Shown here piece after piece: positions 26,768 through 34,712 of a DNA stretch of 64,000 nt. The notes under the pieces were generated by a model that was not told the origin of the DNA, searched no databases, and was given only the letters and a program-made list of their open reading frames with translations. Position numbers and translations under genes: made by a program. Every line of letters starts with the position of its first letter. Position 1 is the first letter of the stretch. Source of the DNA: Cytobacillus luteolus (lineage in GTDB: Bacteria > Bacillota > Bacilli > Bacillales > Bacillaceae_L); assembly GCF_017873715.1 (NCBI RefSeq), contig NZ_JAGGKM010000003.1, positions 558,001 through 622,000 on the forward strand, in the 5' to 3' direction.

Positions 26768-26977
26768 TTGGGGAAAGGTAACATCCTATTTTACATTTTA
26801 TCTGTCGTATTTTTCTATCTGTATTTTAAGGTTTTAGGCTTTGTTTGGAATGTGTTACCGGTAGGTGTATCAGGTATAAGTAGTCTCATTAGCTTTGTAA
26901 TAATCTTTTTAGTTGTTCTTCCGTTAGCACTTGTTTCAGCACAAAAATTAACTAAGATTATTATTCCTAAAAGGTAA
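26768..26977 (+). CDS. Small two-span membrane protein
   Basis: 69 residues from TTG 26768 after AAGGAGTGG. Two long spans and the basic end KLTKIIIPKR. Followed by element E. Not recognised. Confidence 0.5.
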   Translation: MGKGNILFYILSVVFFYLYFKVLGFVWNVLPVGVSGISSLISFVIIFLVVLPLALVSAQKLTKIIIPKR

Positions 26978-27010
26978 TTTAAAGATAGATTAGTATGGGA
27001 ATTATTTATA

Positions 27011-27061
27011 CTTAACTTCGGGTGTCGGGTGACGAGTGTTCAAGAAGAACATTCGCTTTTT
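27011..27061 (+). repeat. Cassette-array element E, terminator-like
   Basis: Head TTAACTTCGGGTG, then CGAGTGTTC (27033-27041) / GAACATTCG (27047-27055) with loop AAGAA and one G-U pair, followed by CTTTTT. Confidence 0.6.
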
Positions 27062-27117
27062 CACGAACGGATAGTTTAATGTAACAAAAAGAGTATATAG
27101 AAAGAGAGTGGATTTTA

Positions 27118-27309
27118 TTGAACAAGAGAAAACGTTATTGGATTTTAATTCCACCATTTCTAATTATAATGCTAACATTCTTCCTTACTTTACCGAACCC
27201 ACATAAAGGACTTTCAATAAGCGTTGCATTAATTTTTTGGATAACATTATGGATTTGGAACTATTTTGGAGATGAAAAACAGAAGAAAACTGAGCGTAAT
27301 ATTAACTAA
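27118..27309 (+). CDS. Small two-span membrane protein, paralogue of 24004-24186
   Basis: 63 residues from TTG 27118 after AGAGAGTGG. It differs from the copy at 24004 mainly by conservative hydrophobic changes and has three extra C-terminal residues (NIN). The leader (GTAACAAAAAGAG type) is also alike, so the duplication included the ribosome site. Function unknown. Confidence 0.65.
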   Translation: MNKRKRYWILIPPFLIIMLTFFLTLPNPHKGLSISVALIFWITLWIWNYFGDEKQKKTERNIN

Positions 27310-27358
27310 TGGAGACCATATTTGAATAGGGATTTATAAAAAAGAATGAGGTAAATAA

Positions 27359-27653
27359 ATGCTAAATGAAAAACAAAAGCAACTGTTTCACGCATTGAAA
27401 TTTATTAAAGATGCACTTCGCTATTTCATTAAGCAGGTTAGAATAAGAGTTTGAAGCTGTTGACTTAAAGGAACAACAGAATGAGATTATTGAGTCTGTT
27501 CTTTATTCAGTAATGGAATTGATTAATGGTTATCACGATAATTTAAACTTCCCAATGGACTTAATTGAAAAAGATACAGGTCGATCTATAAAAGGAAATA
27601 TACGGCTTCATGATAAATTTATGGACTATCTATACGAAGTAGAGGATAAATAA
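27359..27653 (+). pseudogene. Small soluble protein gene with one-base frameshift
   Basis: ATG 27359 opens NEKQKQLFHALKFIKDALRYFIKQV. At about 27442-27447 (AGAATAAGAG) an extra A shifts the frame. Removing it gives VRIEFEAVDLKEQQNEIIES and continues through FMDYLYEVEDK to TAA 27651-27653. Both parts clearly encode one helical protein. A sequencing error in the A-run is the alternative. Function unknown. Confidence 0.65.
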
Positions 27654-27719
27654 TTTTTTTACTCCATTAACGGAGAGCTAATGTTGATTATAATCTGTTT
27701 CTCTAAAGGAGAATGCAAT

Positions 27720-27910
27720 ATGGATAATTGGATATTTGTTTTTATACTGAATCTAATTGGCGGATTTTTAGTTTTTGTGGGATTGAACTTAATATCAGGG
27801 CTAATTGAGGAACGGTGGACACAATTGTATTGGTAGGTGTGTTCCTATTCATCCAACTTTCATTTGTTTCAACTCTACTGTTCCAAGTGTTACATAAGTT
27901 AAAGAAGTAA
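27720..27910 (+). pseudogene. Small membrane protein gene with frameshift
   Basis: ATG 27720, after AAAGGAG, encodes DNWIFVFILNLIGGFLVFVG and LNLISGLIEE. Near 27812-27820 the membrane-protein sequence moves to another frame, reading TVDTIVLVGVFLFIQLSFVS then TLLFQVLHKLKK to TAA 27908-27910. In the original frame a TAG follows within eight codons. A three-span protein broken by one indel is the simplest reading. Confidence 0.55.
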
Positions 27911-27938
27911 TAATTCTCTATGTATTCAAATCTTATTC

Positions 27939-27972
27939 AATTAAAGGGTGCTTATCTTTAAGAAGGATAAGC
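27939..27972 (+). repeat. Cassette-array element G
   Basis: Head AATTAAAGGGTGC, then GCTTATC (27950-27956) / GATAAGC (27966-27972) with wobble extension. A shorter head-like ATTAACGGAGAGC also occurs at 27666-27678, after the preceding pseudogene. Confidence 0.6.
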
Positions 27973-28087
27973 TCTCTTTATATGGAATAAGTAATACAAA
28001 GTTAACGTGCAGAATAATGGAAGAAGAATGGCTAAATAAAGCTTGAAAAAGTGGTAGCAATAAATAATTGTAAATTTGGAGGCGACA

Positions 28088-28522
28088 ATGAATAAAAGGT
28101 TTTTGTTTTTATCATTGATGTTTTTATTATTAGTAATTTTTGTCTCTGGTTGTAACTTGAAAAATAAAGAAATTATAGCCAAAGGAAAAAGTGAAAATTG
28201 GGAGATTCGAATTACTTTTACAATGGAAGGGAATTTGCTTAACGATAAAGGGAATATAATCTATCTAAAAAATAATCCACCCAAAAAGATAGAATGGGAA
28301 ACAATTCATCCGAATAGCTTTCCCATTGGTTCAGCAGGGACAATAGAAGTTTATGAGGAAAATATTATAGAACATAGGATTGGCGGTGGTGGCGGTAGCC
28401 TAAACGAAAGAGATAATTATGAAAACCTAAAAGAAAGAATTGATGAAATGTCTGTTTTCATTCAATGGGAAATAGGTGGAGAAGTTTTTAACGAAACTGT
28501 TGATCTTAATGTTAACGAATAA
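28088..28522 (+). CDS. Lipoprotein of unknown function
   Basis: 144 residues from ATG 28088 after TTGGAGG. Signal LFLSLMFLLLVIFVSGC ends in a lipobox. The mature domain ENWEIRITFTMEGN...KKIEWETIHP is beta-rich, with a GGGGGS turn. Followed by element H. Confidence 0.65.
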   Translation: MNKRFLFLSLMFLLLVIFVSGCNLKNKEIIAKGKSENWEIRITFTMEGNLLNDKGNIIYLKNNPPKKIEWETIHPNSFPIGSAGTIEVYEENIIEHRIGGGGGSLNERDNYENLKERIDEMSVFIQWEIGGEVFNETVDLNVNE

Positions 28523-28539
28523 AAAGTAGATACTTATTC

Positions 28540-28612
28540 AACAAACCGGTGCGCTTCTTTAATAAGCGAAATGAGAGATTAGCAGCTGCGGGTCTTATTT
28601 TTGTTATTTTAA
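28540..28612 (+). repeat. Cassette-array element H with terminator
   Basis: Head AACAAACCGGTGC, CGCTT/AAGCG mini-stem, then AATGAGA (28570-28576) / TCTTATT followed by T residues. The second half matches element B closely. Confidence 0.55.
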
Positions 28613-28676
28613 GAAGGAGAAGAATCTGTTTCTATTGAAGTATAAAGCAGGTTCTTTAATAAGATTTATATGAATA

Positions 28677-29087
28677 ATGAGGGCTAAGGTAATGCGAGAT
28701 AGAGGTTCGGTAGTAATAGTAGATAATGAAAAGGTTGGACTAATTCAAAGAATTAGAGATGGATCTATTTATTTTGTTTTTCCTGGTGGAGGAATAGAGA
28801 GTGGTGAAACACCAGAAGAATGTGCAAAAAGAGAAGCCTTTGAAGAATTAGGAGTAGTAGTAAAGATTAATGAGTGTATAGCAAAAGTTGAATTTAATGG
28901 AACTCAATACTTTTTCTTATCGGAAATTGTAAATGGAACATTCGGAACTGGACAAGGTGAAGAGTATATAGACGAAAAGGGAGATCGAGGAACTTATGTG
29001 CCAGTGTGGGTAGATATAGAAAAGTTATCGTCTATTGATGTTAAACCGAAAGAAGTTGCTTTAAAAATCCAATCCTTATTCAATTAA
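28677..29087 (+). CDS. NUDIX hydrolase
   Basis: 136 residues. The NUDIX box is complete: GGGIESGETPEECAKREAFEELGV, matching G-x5-E-x7-R-E-x2-E-E-x-G. It hydrolyses a nucleoside diphosphate linked to another group; the substrate is not predictable. A truncated copy lies at 32850-33210. The ribosome site is weak and ATG 28692 is an alternative start. Confidence 0.85.
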   Translation: MRAKVMRDRGSVVIVDNEKVGLIQRIRDGSIYFVFPGGGIESGETPEECAKREAFEELGVVVKINECIAKVEFNGTQYFFLSEIVNGTFGTGQGEEYIDEKGDRGTYVPVWVDIEKLSSIDVKPKEVALKIQSLFN

Positions 29088-29100
29088 AGGGGTGCGATTA
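29081..29100 (+). repeat. Cassette-array element I
   Basis: Head AATTAAAGGGGTGC (29082-29095) overlaps the last codon of the NUDIX gene; no clear hairpin follows. Assigned by the head only. Confidence 0.4.
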
Positions 29101-29184
29101 TTTTATAAGGTATGCCGAAACACTTTCAAACACTTTATTAATAAAAAGCGCATAAGGATTTCTCTCTATACGCCTTTTATCTAT

Positions 29185-29421
29185 TTATTCTCTCTTCGTT
29201 CTTTTATAAAAATAATAAGATAACGAAAATGCAATCAAAGGAAGTACGAATAATAGTTTTACCAATCCGTCTGCGGTGCTAAAGATCATGGCTGGTACCA
29301 AAATGATGATACCGCTAAGCAACAAAATTTTCCAATTACTTTTAATAAGACCCCATGTAAACAGTAAGCAATAGGCGACAATAAGAAGCCACAACAAGAC
29401 ACCAACTAAGAAGAAATCCAC
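29185..29421 (-). CDS. Small membrane protein
   Basis: 78 residues from a minus-strand GTG (complement 29419-29421) preceded by GAGGTG. Three hydrophobic segments and a basic tail YFYKRTKRE. A leftward terminator-like hairpin at about 29145-29178 follows. Not recognised. Confidence 0.55.
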   Translation of the reverse strand: MDFFLVGVLLWLLIVAYCLLFTWGLIKSNWKILLLSGIIILVPAMIFSTADGLVKLLFVLPLIAFSLSYYFYKRTKRE

Positions 29422-29470
29422 CTTTTTTCACCTCGTTTACCATTATAAGTTAATTGAACCTTCTAATTAT

Positions 29471-29710
29471 TTGTCGGGAGAGTTAACTGATTTGTTTCAC
29501 CTGCTCGTAATACAAACTTCGACATTTATGGCGGTCACACAGGCGTTTTGGTTGTTGAAAATTTATGGACTTTTCTCTAACACCTTTGTGATGATAATAC
29601 CTCCACTTTTGAGCCAAATTATCTTTGTGGTATTTTGGTTTTGGGTCGGAATAAGATTTTCCAATTTAGGTGGAAACAATATTAAGAGTTTTATTATTGG
29701 AAATAGTTGA
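29471..29710 (+). CDS. Possible small membrane protein
   Basis: 79 residues from TTG 29471 with three hydrophobic stretches (FHLLVIQTSTFMAVTQAFWLL, FVMIIPPLLSQIIFVVFWFW). No convincing ribosome site, so the gene may have lost its 5' end. Confidence 0.35.
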   Translation: MSGELTDLFHLLVIQTSTFMAVTQAFWLLKIYGLFSNTFVMIIPPLLSQIIFVVFWFWVGIRFSNLGGNNIKSFIIGNS

Positions 29711-29733
29711 ATCATTGTGTAAAGATGTATTTA

Positions 29734-29767
29734 AATAAATGGGAGTGTTTCTGGAACAAGCAGAAAC
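29734..29767 (+). repeat. Cassette-array element N
   Basis: Head AATAAATGGGAGT, then a perfect GTTTCTG (29747-29753) / CAGAAAC (29761-29767) stem with loop GAACAAG, close to the AACAAG loop of element A. The other bases of the 29711-29990 gap hold only the terminator at 29933. Confidence 0.5.
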
Positions 29768-29932
29768 GTATATTTCACTATTGGGCAGGAATGTGTAATA
29801 AGAAAGTCGTCATTCTTTAATGCATAGTAGACTTATACTGGGTGAACAATGATTGGCATAGTCATCTGTTATTTTTTGATATTTTGAAGTTATTACACTT
29901 AAACTAATTAACGCATCCTAAAATAAAAAAAA

Positions 29933-29969
29933 TAATTCCCCTTTTATATGATTACGAAGAGGGGAATTA
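29933..29969 (-). terminator. Terminator of the leftward PadR-FtsW-like operon
   Basis: AATTCCCC and GGGGAATT flank the loop. A-runs at 29920-29932 give the T-tract on the minus strand. Confidence 0.75.
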
Positions 29970-29990
29970 AGGGAATATCACTATAATAGT

Positions 29991-31259
29991 TTAGGTATTA
30001 TTCTTTACGTCCAACCAGAGTATATCAGCTGCTTTTCGTCTTCTGAATATGCTTAAAATCAGACCTACTGCAATCATCTCCAACAATATATGTGAGCCTC
30101 CAAAGCTCATGAATGGCATGGCTACACCAGGTAAAGGGGATAAGCCCAGGTTTGTCAGGATGCTTAGTATAATTTGGCTTGCAAAGGTTACTGCCAACCC
30201 TATAACCAGCATTTTACCATAATTGAAATTTACGCTTTTCGCAGCACTCAATATTCTCCAAATAAAAAACACAATCAATACGAAAGCAATAATCGCGGAT
30301 AACCAGCCAAAGGAATAGACTATGTACGTGAATATAAAATCTGTATGTACTTCAGAAATTAAATTGGGGGTTAGATTAAGACTATTTCCAATAAAATCAG
30401 ATGCGCCTAAATTTTTTATAACCTTGGTATCGATCGATGTATAATTTTGAGATAGAACCAACAGGTTGAAGATTTGCCATATAGAGGCAGCTGCTGCGAA
30501 TCCTATTGCTTGTTTAAGACTGGCTCTAGATCCAAACATAATGGCTGTGCAGCCAATAATACAAATGATAGAAGTTGCTATGGCACTTGTTGTTAATAAC
30601 AATAAGATAGGGAATGCCAGAATACCTACTCCAAGCCAAGATTTTCGAGAATCATTCCAATTCCAAGAATGAAAGATTCCAGCAAAGGACATAACCAGGA
30701 GAAAAGGAGTAATCTCGGTAAAATTAATATTGGCAAAACCTAAGATTAAAAAAGGAACACCATCGACTCTAACGCCAAAAAGAACAGTTATTAATAGAAT
30801 TAGGACCGTTCCCGCATATAGATGTTTGGAGAACTTTAATAACTTTCTATAATCAAACATAGACAAGCTTAGCATCAGCAGAATTCCTAACAAGTAGAAG
30901 ATAAGACTTTTATTAAATACTTTCATATCCTGAATCTCTGTAAAAGTAGAATGAAATTGTAAATAATACATTGCTAGTAATCCAAACAGTGAAGCTATCA
31001 TTACTGGAAGTATGGTTTTGATATCCATTGGGGCTTTATGGGTCTCGTTAAGCTGTTTTCCAAGCAACTTTACATCTCCCATACGAGCCAATGCTTGATC
31101 GATTGCCTTTTCTTCTGAGAGTCCAGCAAGCAAGGCTTCCTCCTTAAGTGTCTGAAGATGATCACTTATTTCAAGTTTTATACTAGCGTGTACATCTTTA
31201 TTTCTTATTTGTTTACACAATTCTTTAATATATACTTCAAACTCGTTTTCTAATCCCAT
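29991..31259 (-). CDS. FtsW/RodA/SpoVE (SEDS-like) protein with permease-prefix domain
   Basis: 422 residues. Residues 1-75 are a cytoplasmic permease-prefix domain (YIKELCKQIRNKDVHASIKLEISDHL...AIDQALARMGD), normally found before ABC-permease spans in PadR-controlled operons. The remainder has about ten spans and ends with GLSPLPGVAMPFMSFGGSHILLEMIAVGLIL, the C-terminal signature of SEDS proteins. The catalytic Asp loop of FtsW/RodA is not obvious. Its start overlaps the upstream PadR gene by 10 nt. A regulated, non-essential relative of the cell-wall polymerases is the likely class. Confidence 0.8.
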   Translation of the reverse strand: MGLENEFEVYIKELCKQIRNKDVHASIKLEISDHLQTLKEEALLAGLSEEKAIDQALARMGDVKLLGKQLNETHKAPMDIKTILPVMIASLFGLLAMYYLQFHSTFTEIQDMKVFNKSLIFYLLGILLMLSLSMFDYRKLLKFSKHLYAGTVLILLITVLFGVRVDGVPFLILGFANINFTEITPFLLVMSFAGIFHSWNWNDSRKSWLGVGILAFPILLLLTTSAIATSIICIIGCTAIMFGSRASLKQAIGFAAAASIWQIFNLLVLSQNYTSIDTKVIKNLGASDFIGNSLNLTPNLISEVHTDFIFTYIVYSFGWLSAIIAFVLIVFFIWRILSAAKSVNFNYGKMLVIGLAVTFASQIILSILTNLGLSPLPGVAMPFMSFGGSHILLEMIAVGLILSIFRRRKAADILWLDVKNNT

Positions 31260-31594
31260 ACGATTTTCTCTCCTTTCAACACTTCGTCCACTGCAGTCTT
31301 AAAGATTGACCATTCTTCTTTTTTTTCCTTTATAAATTCCTTACCTTTTCCATTGATTTTATAATATTTTCTCTTTCTCTTCCCGTGGCCTTCTTCCCAA
31401 TAAGAAATAATCAGTCCTTTATCTTCAAGGGTGTGCAGGATGGGATAAATCGTTCCTTCTTTAAAACTAAAAATCCCCTCAGACTTCATTTCCAACTCTT
31501 TAATAATTTCATAGCCATACATTGGTTTTGAATTAAGTAGGCTTAAAATAAGAGTAGTGGTACTACCTTTTAGCAACTCTTTACTAATCTTCAT
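31250..31594 (-). CDS. PadR-family transcriptional regulator
   Basis: 114 residues from the minus-strand ATG (complement 31592-31594) after GGAGGGAG. LLKGSTTTLILSLLNSKPMYGYEIIKEL and GTIYPILHTLEDKGLI make the PadR winged helix, and GKRKRKYYKINGKG is the wing. It precedes and overlaps the SEDS-like gene, its probable target. The frame is open 15 codons further upstream, without a ribosome site. Confidence 0.9.
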   Translation of the reverse strand: MKISKELLKGSTTTLILSLLNSKPMYGYEIIKELEMKSEGIFSFKEGTIYPILHTLEDKGLIISYWEEGHGKRKRKYYKINGKGKEFIKEKKEEWSIFKTAVDEVLKGEKIVWD

Positions 31595-31636
31595 AACAGT
31601 CTCCCTCCAATACATATTATTCATATGCATAGTAAT

Positions 31637-31680
31637 CATAGGTATATGTTATATTACATATTTATGTGTGTCAATTCTTT
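31637..31680 (-). promoter_or_regulatory. Promoter and possible PadR operator
   Basis: On the minus strand TTGACA (about 31679-31674) precedes TAACAT with 17 nt between. ATGT and ACAT half-sites overlap the -10 region (ATGTAATATAACAT), the arrangement recognised by PadR proteins. Autoregulation is inferred. Confidence 0.45.
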
Positions 31681-31741
31681 TAATACAGCTTTTTGATTCT
31701 AACAAGGGTAATTTAGTAGAATCTACTCTAATCACAAGGAA

Positions 31742-31786
31742 ATTAACTCAAAGGGGGGCATTTCTTCAAGAAGAAGTGCTCTTTTT
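31742..31786 (+). repeat. Cassette-array element J, terminator-like
   Basis: Head AACTCAAAGGGGGGC, then GCATTTCTT (31758-31766) / AAGAAGTGC (31771-31779) with loop CAAG, followed by CTTTTT. Confidence 0.6.
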
Positions 31787-31882
31787 GTGGAAGTTATTGT
31801 ACTAATGAGCAAGTTTGTTCAATAGGTTATTGTGTTTGATGGTAAAATAATGGTAACGATGATTTGTTAACGGGGGAAGATT

Positions 31883-32038
31883 ATGAATAAGGTATTTGGT
31901 ATTTTTAAGAATATGTTCCTAGATTTATTCTCTATGGTTAGAGGTTTTATCTATGGATTTGTAATGGTGGGATTATTTATAGTAATTTGTGGTGCTTTGA
32001 TATACGGCTTTTTATTTCTTAAAAATCTCATATTTTAA
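31883..32038 (+). CDS. 51-residue single-span membrane protein
   Basis: ATG 31883 after CGGGGGAAG. NKVFGIFKNMFLDLFSMVRG is amphipathic and is followed by the span FVMVGLFIVICGALIYGFLF. The strong ribosome site supports a real gene. Followed by element K. Function unknown. Confidence 0.5.
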   Translation: MNKVFGIFKNMFLDLFSMVRGFIYGFVMVGLFIVICGALIYGFLFLKNLIF

Positions 32039-32070
32039 TTAATATAACTTCAAATTCAAACATTTACTAC

Positions 32071-32107
32071 TCAACGAAAGGGCGAGTGTTCAATCAGAAC
32101 AATTGCC
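32071..32107 (+). repeat. Cassette-array element K
   Basis: Head TCAACGAAAGGGCG, then an 11-bp stem GGCGAGTGTTC (32081-32091) / GAACAATTGCC (32097-32107) with one mismatch and one G-U, loop AATCA. Confidence 0.55.
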
Positions 32108-32165
32108 TATTGTGCAAACGAGTTAGTGGAACATAAGTTGTTGTATTTTTAGGGGGAGCATATGC

Positions 32166-32744
32166 ATGAAAAAATGGTTATTTATATTCCCATTGCTAGT
32201 TGTAATGATATTGTTAGTTATTTTAAGTGGATATAGGTTCTCTGCATTAAGTGCTGCTAAAAGTAATGCCTTCCTTCCAGCAGATGCAGAGTTGTTGGAA
32301 CAACATGATATAGGTTCTTCTGTTATCTTTATTTTTAAAAGTGATAAAGAAAAAAAGTACCGTACCGTATTAGCTGAAAAGAAAGGAATTTTCTACAGGA
32401 GCCGTATATCAACCTTTACTCCGTATAGCTCTGATATCCTTCAAACTTTTGGAGGTATTAGTTATACTACAAAAAATGACGCAGTATCGATGTTTAGTAT
32501 CATATCATACGAAGAAGAAGTTGCTTATATAGAAGCTGGTGTAGAGCCTAACAGAGAAAGAAAAGAAATAAGAATAGGAGAACCCATAACGTTCATATTT
32601 TCATTCAGTAAACAAATTGACCATCTTAATCCAGTTGCAACCAATAAGGATGGTGAGGAGCTTTATTATTTTGGGGAACCTGAAAATGCAACATATACTA
32701 ACCTAAACGAAGATATAAGATGGCATAAAATCAGTGGACAATAA
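32166..32744 (+). CDS. Exported hypothetical protein
   Basis: 192 residues. Signal anchor WLFIFPLLVVMILLVILSGY, then a domain with VIFIFKSDKEKKYRTVLAEKKG and RKEIRIGEPITFIFSFSKQI. Similar exported proteins are common in Bacillus accessory regions; function unknown. Followed by a GGATCCGC hairpin terminator. Confidence 0.6.
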   Translation: MKKWLFIFPLLVVMILLVILSGYRFSALSAAKSNAFLPADAELLEQHDIGSSVIFIFKSDKEKKYRTVLAEKKGIFYRSRISTFTPYSSDILQTFGGISYTTKNDAVSMFSIISYEEEVAYIEAGVEPNRERKEIRIGEPITFIFSFSKQIDHLNPVATNKDGEELYYFGEPENATYTNLNEDIRWHKISGQ

Positions 32745-32790
32745 CAAATTTCTTTTTTATCAACGGGATTGAATGTTAAATAACAAAATG

Positions 32791-32819
32791 GGATCCGCTA
32801 CGGCGGATCCTTCTTTCTT
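32791..32819 (+). terminator. Hairpin terminator
   Basis: GGATCCGC (32791-32798) pairs with GCGGATCC (32803-32810) around the stable tetraloop TACG; TTCTTTCTT follows. A head-like TCAACGGG lies upstream at 32760-32767. Confidence 0.7.
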
Positions 32820-32849
32820 AATCGGTAGGAATCAAATAATAAGACATTA

Positions 32850-33210
32850 TTGATAAGGGGGATTGTATTTCGAGATAGAGCTTCAGTAGTAATTATAGAT
32901 TATTTTAAGGTTGGACTAATTAAAAGAATCAGAGAGGGTACTGATTATTTTGTTTTTCCTGGTGGTGGAATAGAAAATGGAGAAACACCAGAAGATGGAG
33001 CCAAAAGAGAAGCATTAGAAGAATTGGGCTTACATAGTTGAAATTATAGGTGGAGAGATGATCTTAAATAGAAATATAGAAGATAATAAAGATATTATTG
33101 ATGTTGCTTGGATACCAATAAATGATAAGGAAAAGTGGGATAGTTTCACTCTTCCAATACTAAACTTATATAAAAAATCATTAAAGCGACATAATGCCGT
33201 ATTCAAGTAA
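32850..33210 (+). pseudogene. Truncated NUDIX hydrolase gene
   Basis: TTG 32850 encodes FRDRASVVIIDYFKVGLIKRIREG and an intact NUDIX box (GGGIENGETPEDGAKREALEELGL), closely matching the copy at 28677, but stops at 33041. A second frame from ATG 33058 to TAA 33210 (DVAWIPINDKEKWDSFTLPI) looks like the C-terminal part of a NUDIX protein. The middle third is missing. An internally deleted duplicate is the best explanation. Confidence 0.6.
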
Positions 33211-33342
33211 CGAGAGCGATAGCGAAAGAAGCTGTCTTTACTTCTATAAAAGATATAAAGATAGGGAAACATTGCGGTAGGATTTTGGATATTGCATTAT
33301 CTATATTTTTTTGTTTAACAATGATAAGAAGGAGTGGCATAT

Positions 33343-33603
33343 ATGAGGATGTCTACCTTATTATATTTGGTTGTTTTTTCATTAACTTTCGGATTTTATT
33401 TTTTTACTATTGAACCGCTAATAAATTATGTGTGGCAACGATTTTTGATTTTTATGCTGCTTCTTATTTCACTAAATTTTTTAGTGAGAAAGTTAGAATT
33501 GCATTTTAAGTTTCTAAATAAACGGATTGATAATCATCTTAGTGTATGGATCGTTATTGGTTTATTATCTACGATTATAGTAATTGGAATGGTGAATCCT
33601 TAA
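33343..33603 (+). CDS. Three-span membrane protein
   Basis: 86 residues from ATG 33343, 8 nt after AAGGAG. Segments LLYLVVFSLTFGFYFF, FLIFMLLLISLNFLV and WIVIGLLSTIIVIGMV are spans. Not recognised. Confidence 0.5.
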   Translation: MRMSTLLYLVVFSLTFGFYFFTIEPLINYVWQRFLIFMLLLISLNFLVRKLELHFKFLNKRIDNHLSVWIVIGLLSTIIVIGMVNP

Positions 33604-33647
33604 CAGTGAATAATCCCAATATATTTAGAATGTCTTGTTTAACGACC

Positions 33648-33669
33648 ATGAAAGAAGTTTCATTTTTTT
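33648..33669 (+). terminator. Short hairpin terminator
   Basis: ATGAAA (33648-33653) pairs with TTTCAT (33658-33663) around GAAG, followed by six T. Confidence 0.5.
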
Positions 33670-33691
33670 GTGCTGAGGCTCTGCTTCATGT

Positions 33692-33729
33692 ATAACGATC
33701 AGGTGCGTATCTGCAATAAAAAGACACGC
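33692..33729 (+). repeat. Cassette-array element L
   Basis: Head TAACGATCAGGTGC, then GCGTATCT (33705-33712) / AGACACGC (33722-33729) with one mismatch. The rest of the 33604-33882 gap shows no gene. Confidence 0.4.
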
Positions 33730-33882
33730 TATTATTATTACAAGCAGTTTAAGAAGTGATGGAAAAGTTGAATCCTTTTGTTCCTTTCTTCGTATGTAAT
33801 TAAAAAGGAAAGGATATTAGCTAATTTAATAGAAGTGTTTAAAGAGGGAAACTGTAAAAAAATCATTTACAGGAGGGGTTTT

Positions 33883-34317
33883 ATGACGAAAAAAATACTA
33901 TGGGGCTTTGGTGCTATCCTTGTCATTGGGTTGTTAGTGGTTGGTTATCTATGGAAGGAGAGCGCAGAGGATATTACGGCTACTGAACAACTTGAGAGGT
34001 ATTATGAGGTATATAATAACAAAGACTTTGAAGCCTTTTATGATATGTTAAGTGAAAAAGAGCAAGAGGAGCTAGAAGCCAATAATAAAAGACAAGACAT
34101 ACTAAAGGGTTTTGAAAAGGCATGGAGAGTGATTGAAGTAATCAAAATTGAAGAACAAGATGGGGGAACTAAGAATGGTACAATCGTGGCTGCTACAGTT
34201 TCACACCCTCCGCATGGCTCGGAGCCTAAAATTACATTTATAGAGACCTTCAAACTAATTAAAGTAACTGACGAATGGAAATTTGATGATTATATTAGTA
34301 AAGAAATTGTTGATTAG
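33883..34317 (+). CDS. Membrane-anchored NTF2/DUF4878-like protein
   Basis: 144 residues from ATG 33883 after AGGAGGGG. One N-terminal span (ILWGFGAILVIGLLVVGYLW), then TATEQLERYYEVYNNKDFEAFYDML and a C-terminal sheet FIETFKLIKVTDEWKFDDY, the cystatin/NTF2-like pattern of DUF4878-type exported proteins. Function unknown. Confidence 0.6.
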   Translation: MTKKILWGFGAILVIGLLVVGYLWKESAEDITATEQLERYYEVYNNKDFEAFYDMLSEKEQEELEANNKRQDILKGFEKAWRVIEVIKIEEQDGGTKNGTIVAATVSHPPHGSEPKITFIETFKLIKVTDEWKFDDYISKEIVD

Positions 34318-34362
34318 AAAAAAAATTCGAAAGATTACTAGACAAGAAGTAGACACTTTTAT

Positions 34363-34406
34363 ACTAACGGGTGGCGATTCTTCAACAGGGAGAGACTCTT
34401 TTTTAT
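34363..34406 (+). repeat. Cassette-array element M, terminator-like
   Basis: Head ACTAACGGGTGGC, then GATTCTT (34376-34382) / AGAGACTC (34391-34398), imperfect, followed by TTTTTT. Confidence 0.5.
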
Positions 34407-34476
34407 TAAAGAGCAGGTTAGCAGAAGAGGATGATATTTGAAGACTTCGTTAAGATAATGAGGGGGAAAATCTATA

Positions 34477-34692
34477 ATGGAGTGATTTGATTTCAGCTTT
34501 AATAATAAGTATGTTAGATTGTGGTTTATATAGGTACTTCCTCTAATAATTCTAACAGTAATACTTTTTTTCCTTTTACCACTAAAATATAAATGGATAC
34601 CTTCTTTTCTCCCTATAATTACTGTAATCATCTTTAATGGTTGGGTGAAGCTGGATAAATACAAAAATAAAATTAGCTATATATTGCACTAA
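34477..34692 (+). pseudogene. Small membrane protein gene with two in-frame stops
   Basis: ATG 34477, after AGGGGG, is followed by TGA 34483-34485 and TAG 34531-34533. The frame between and after them reads FDFSFNNKYVRLWFI, then VLPLIILTVILFFLFLPLKY and ITVIIFNGWVKLDKYKNKI to TAA 34690-34692: a two-span protein with a basic tail. Single-base changes at both stops would restore 71 residues. Confidence 0.55.
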
Positions 34693-34712
34693 CAGTATGA
34701 GGGAGTGGTATT

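Noticed and set aside
17897-34692. TAG reassignment or amber suppression
   Set aside because: One broken gene also has TGA, two have frameshifts, and many normal genes end in TAG, so decay is simpler.
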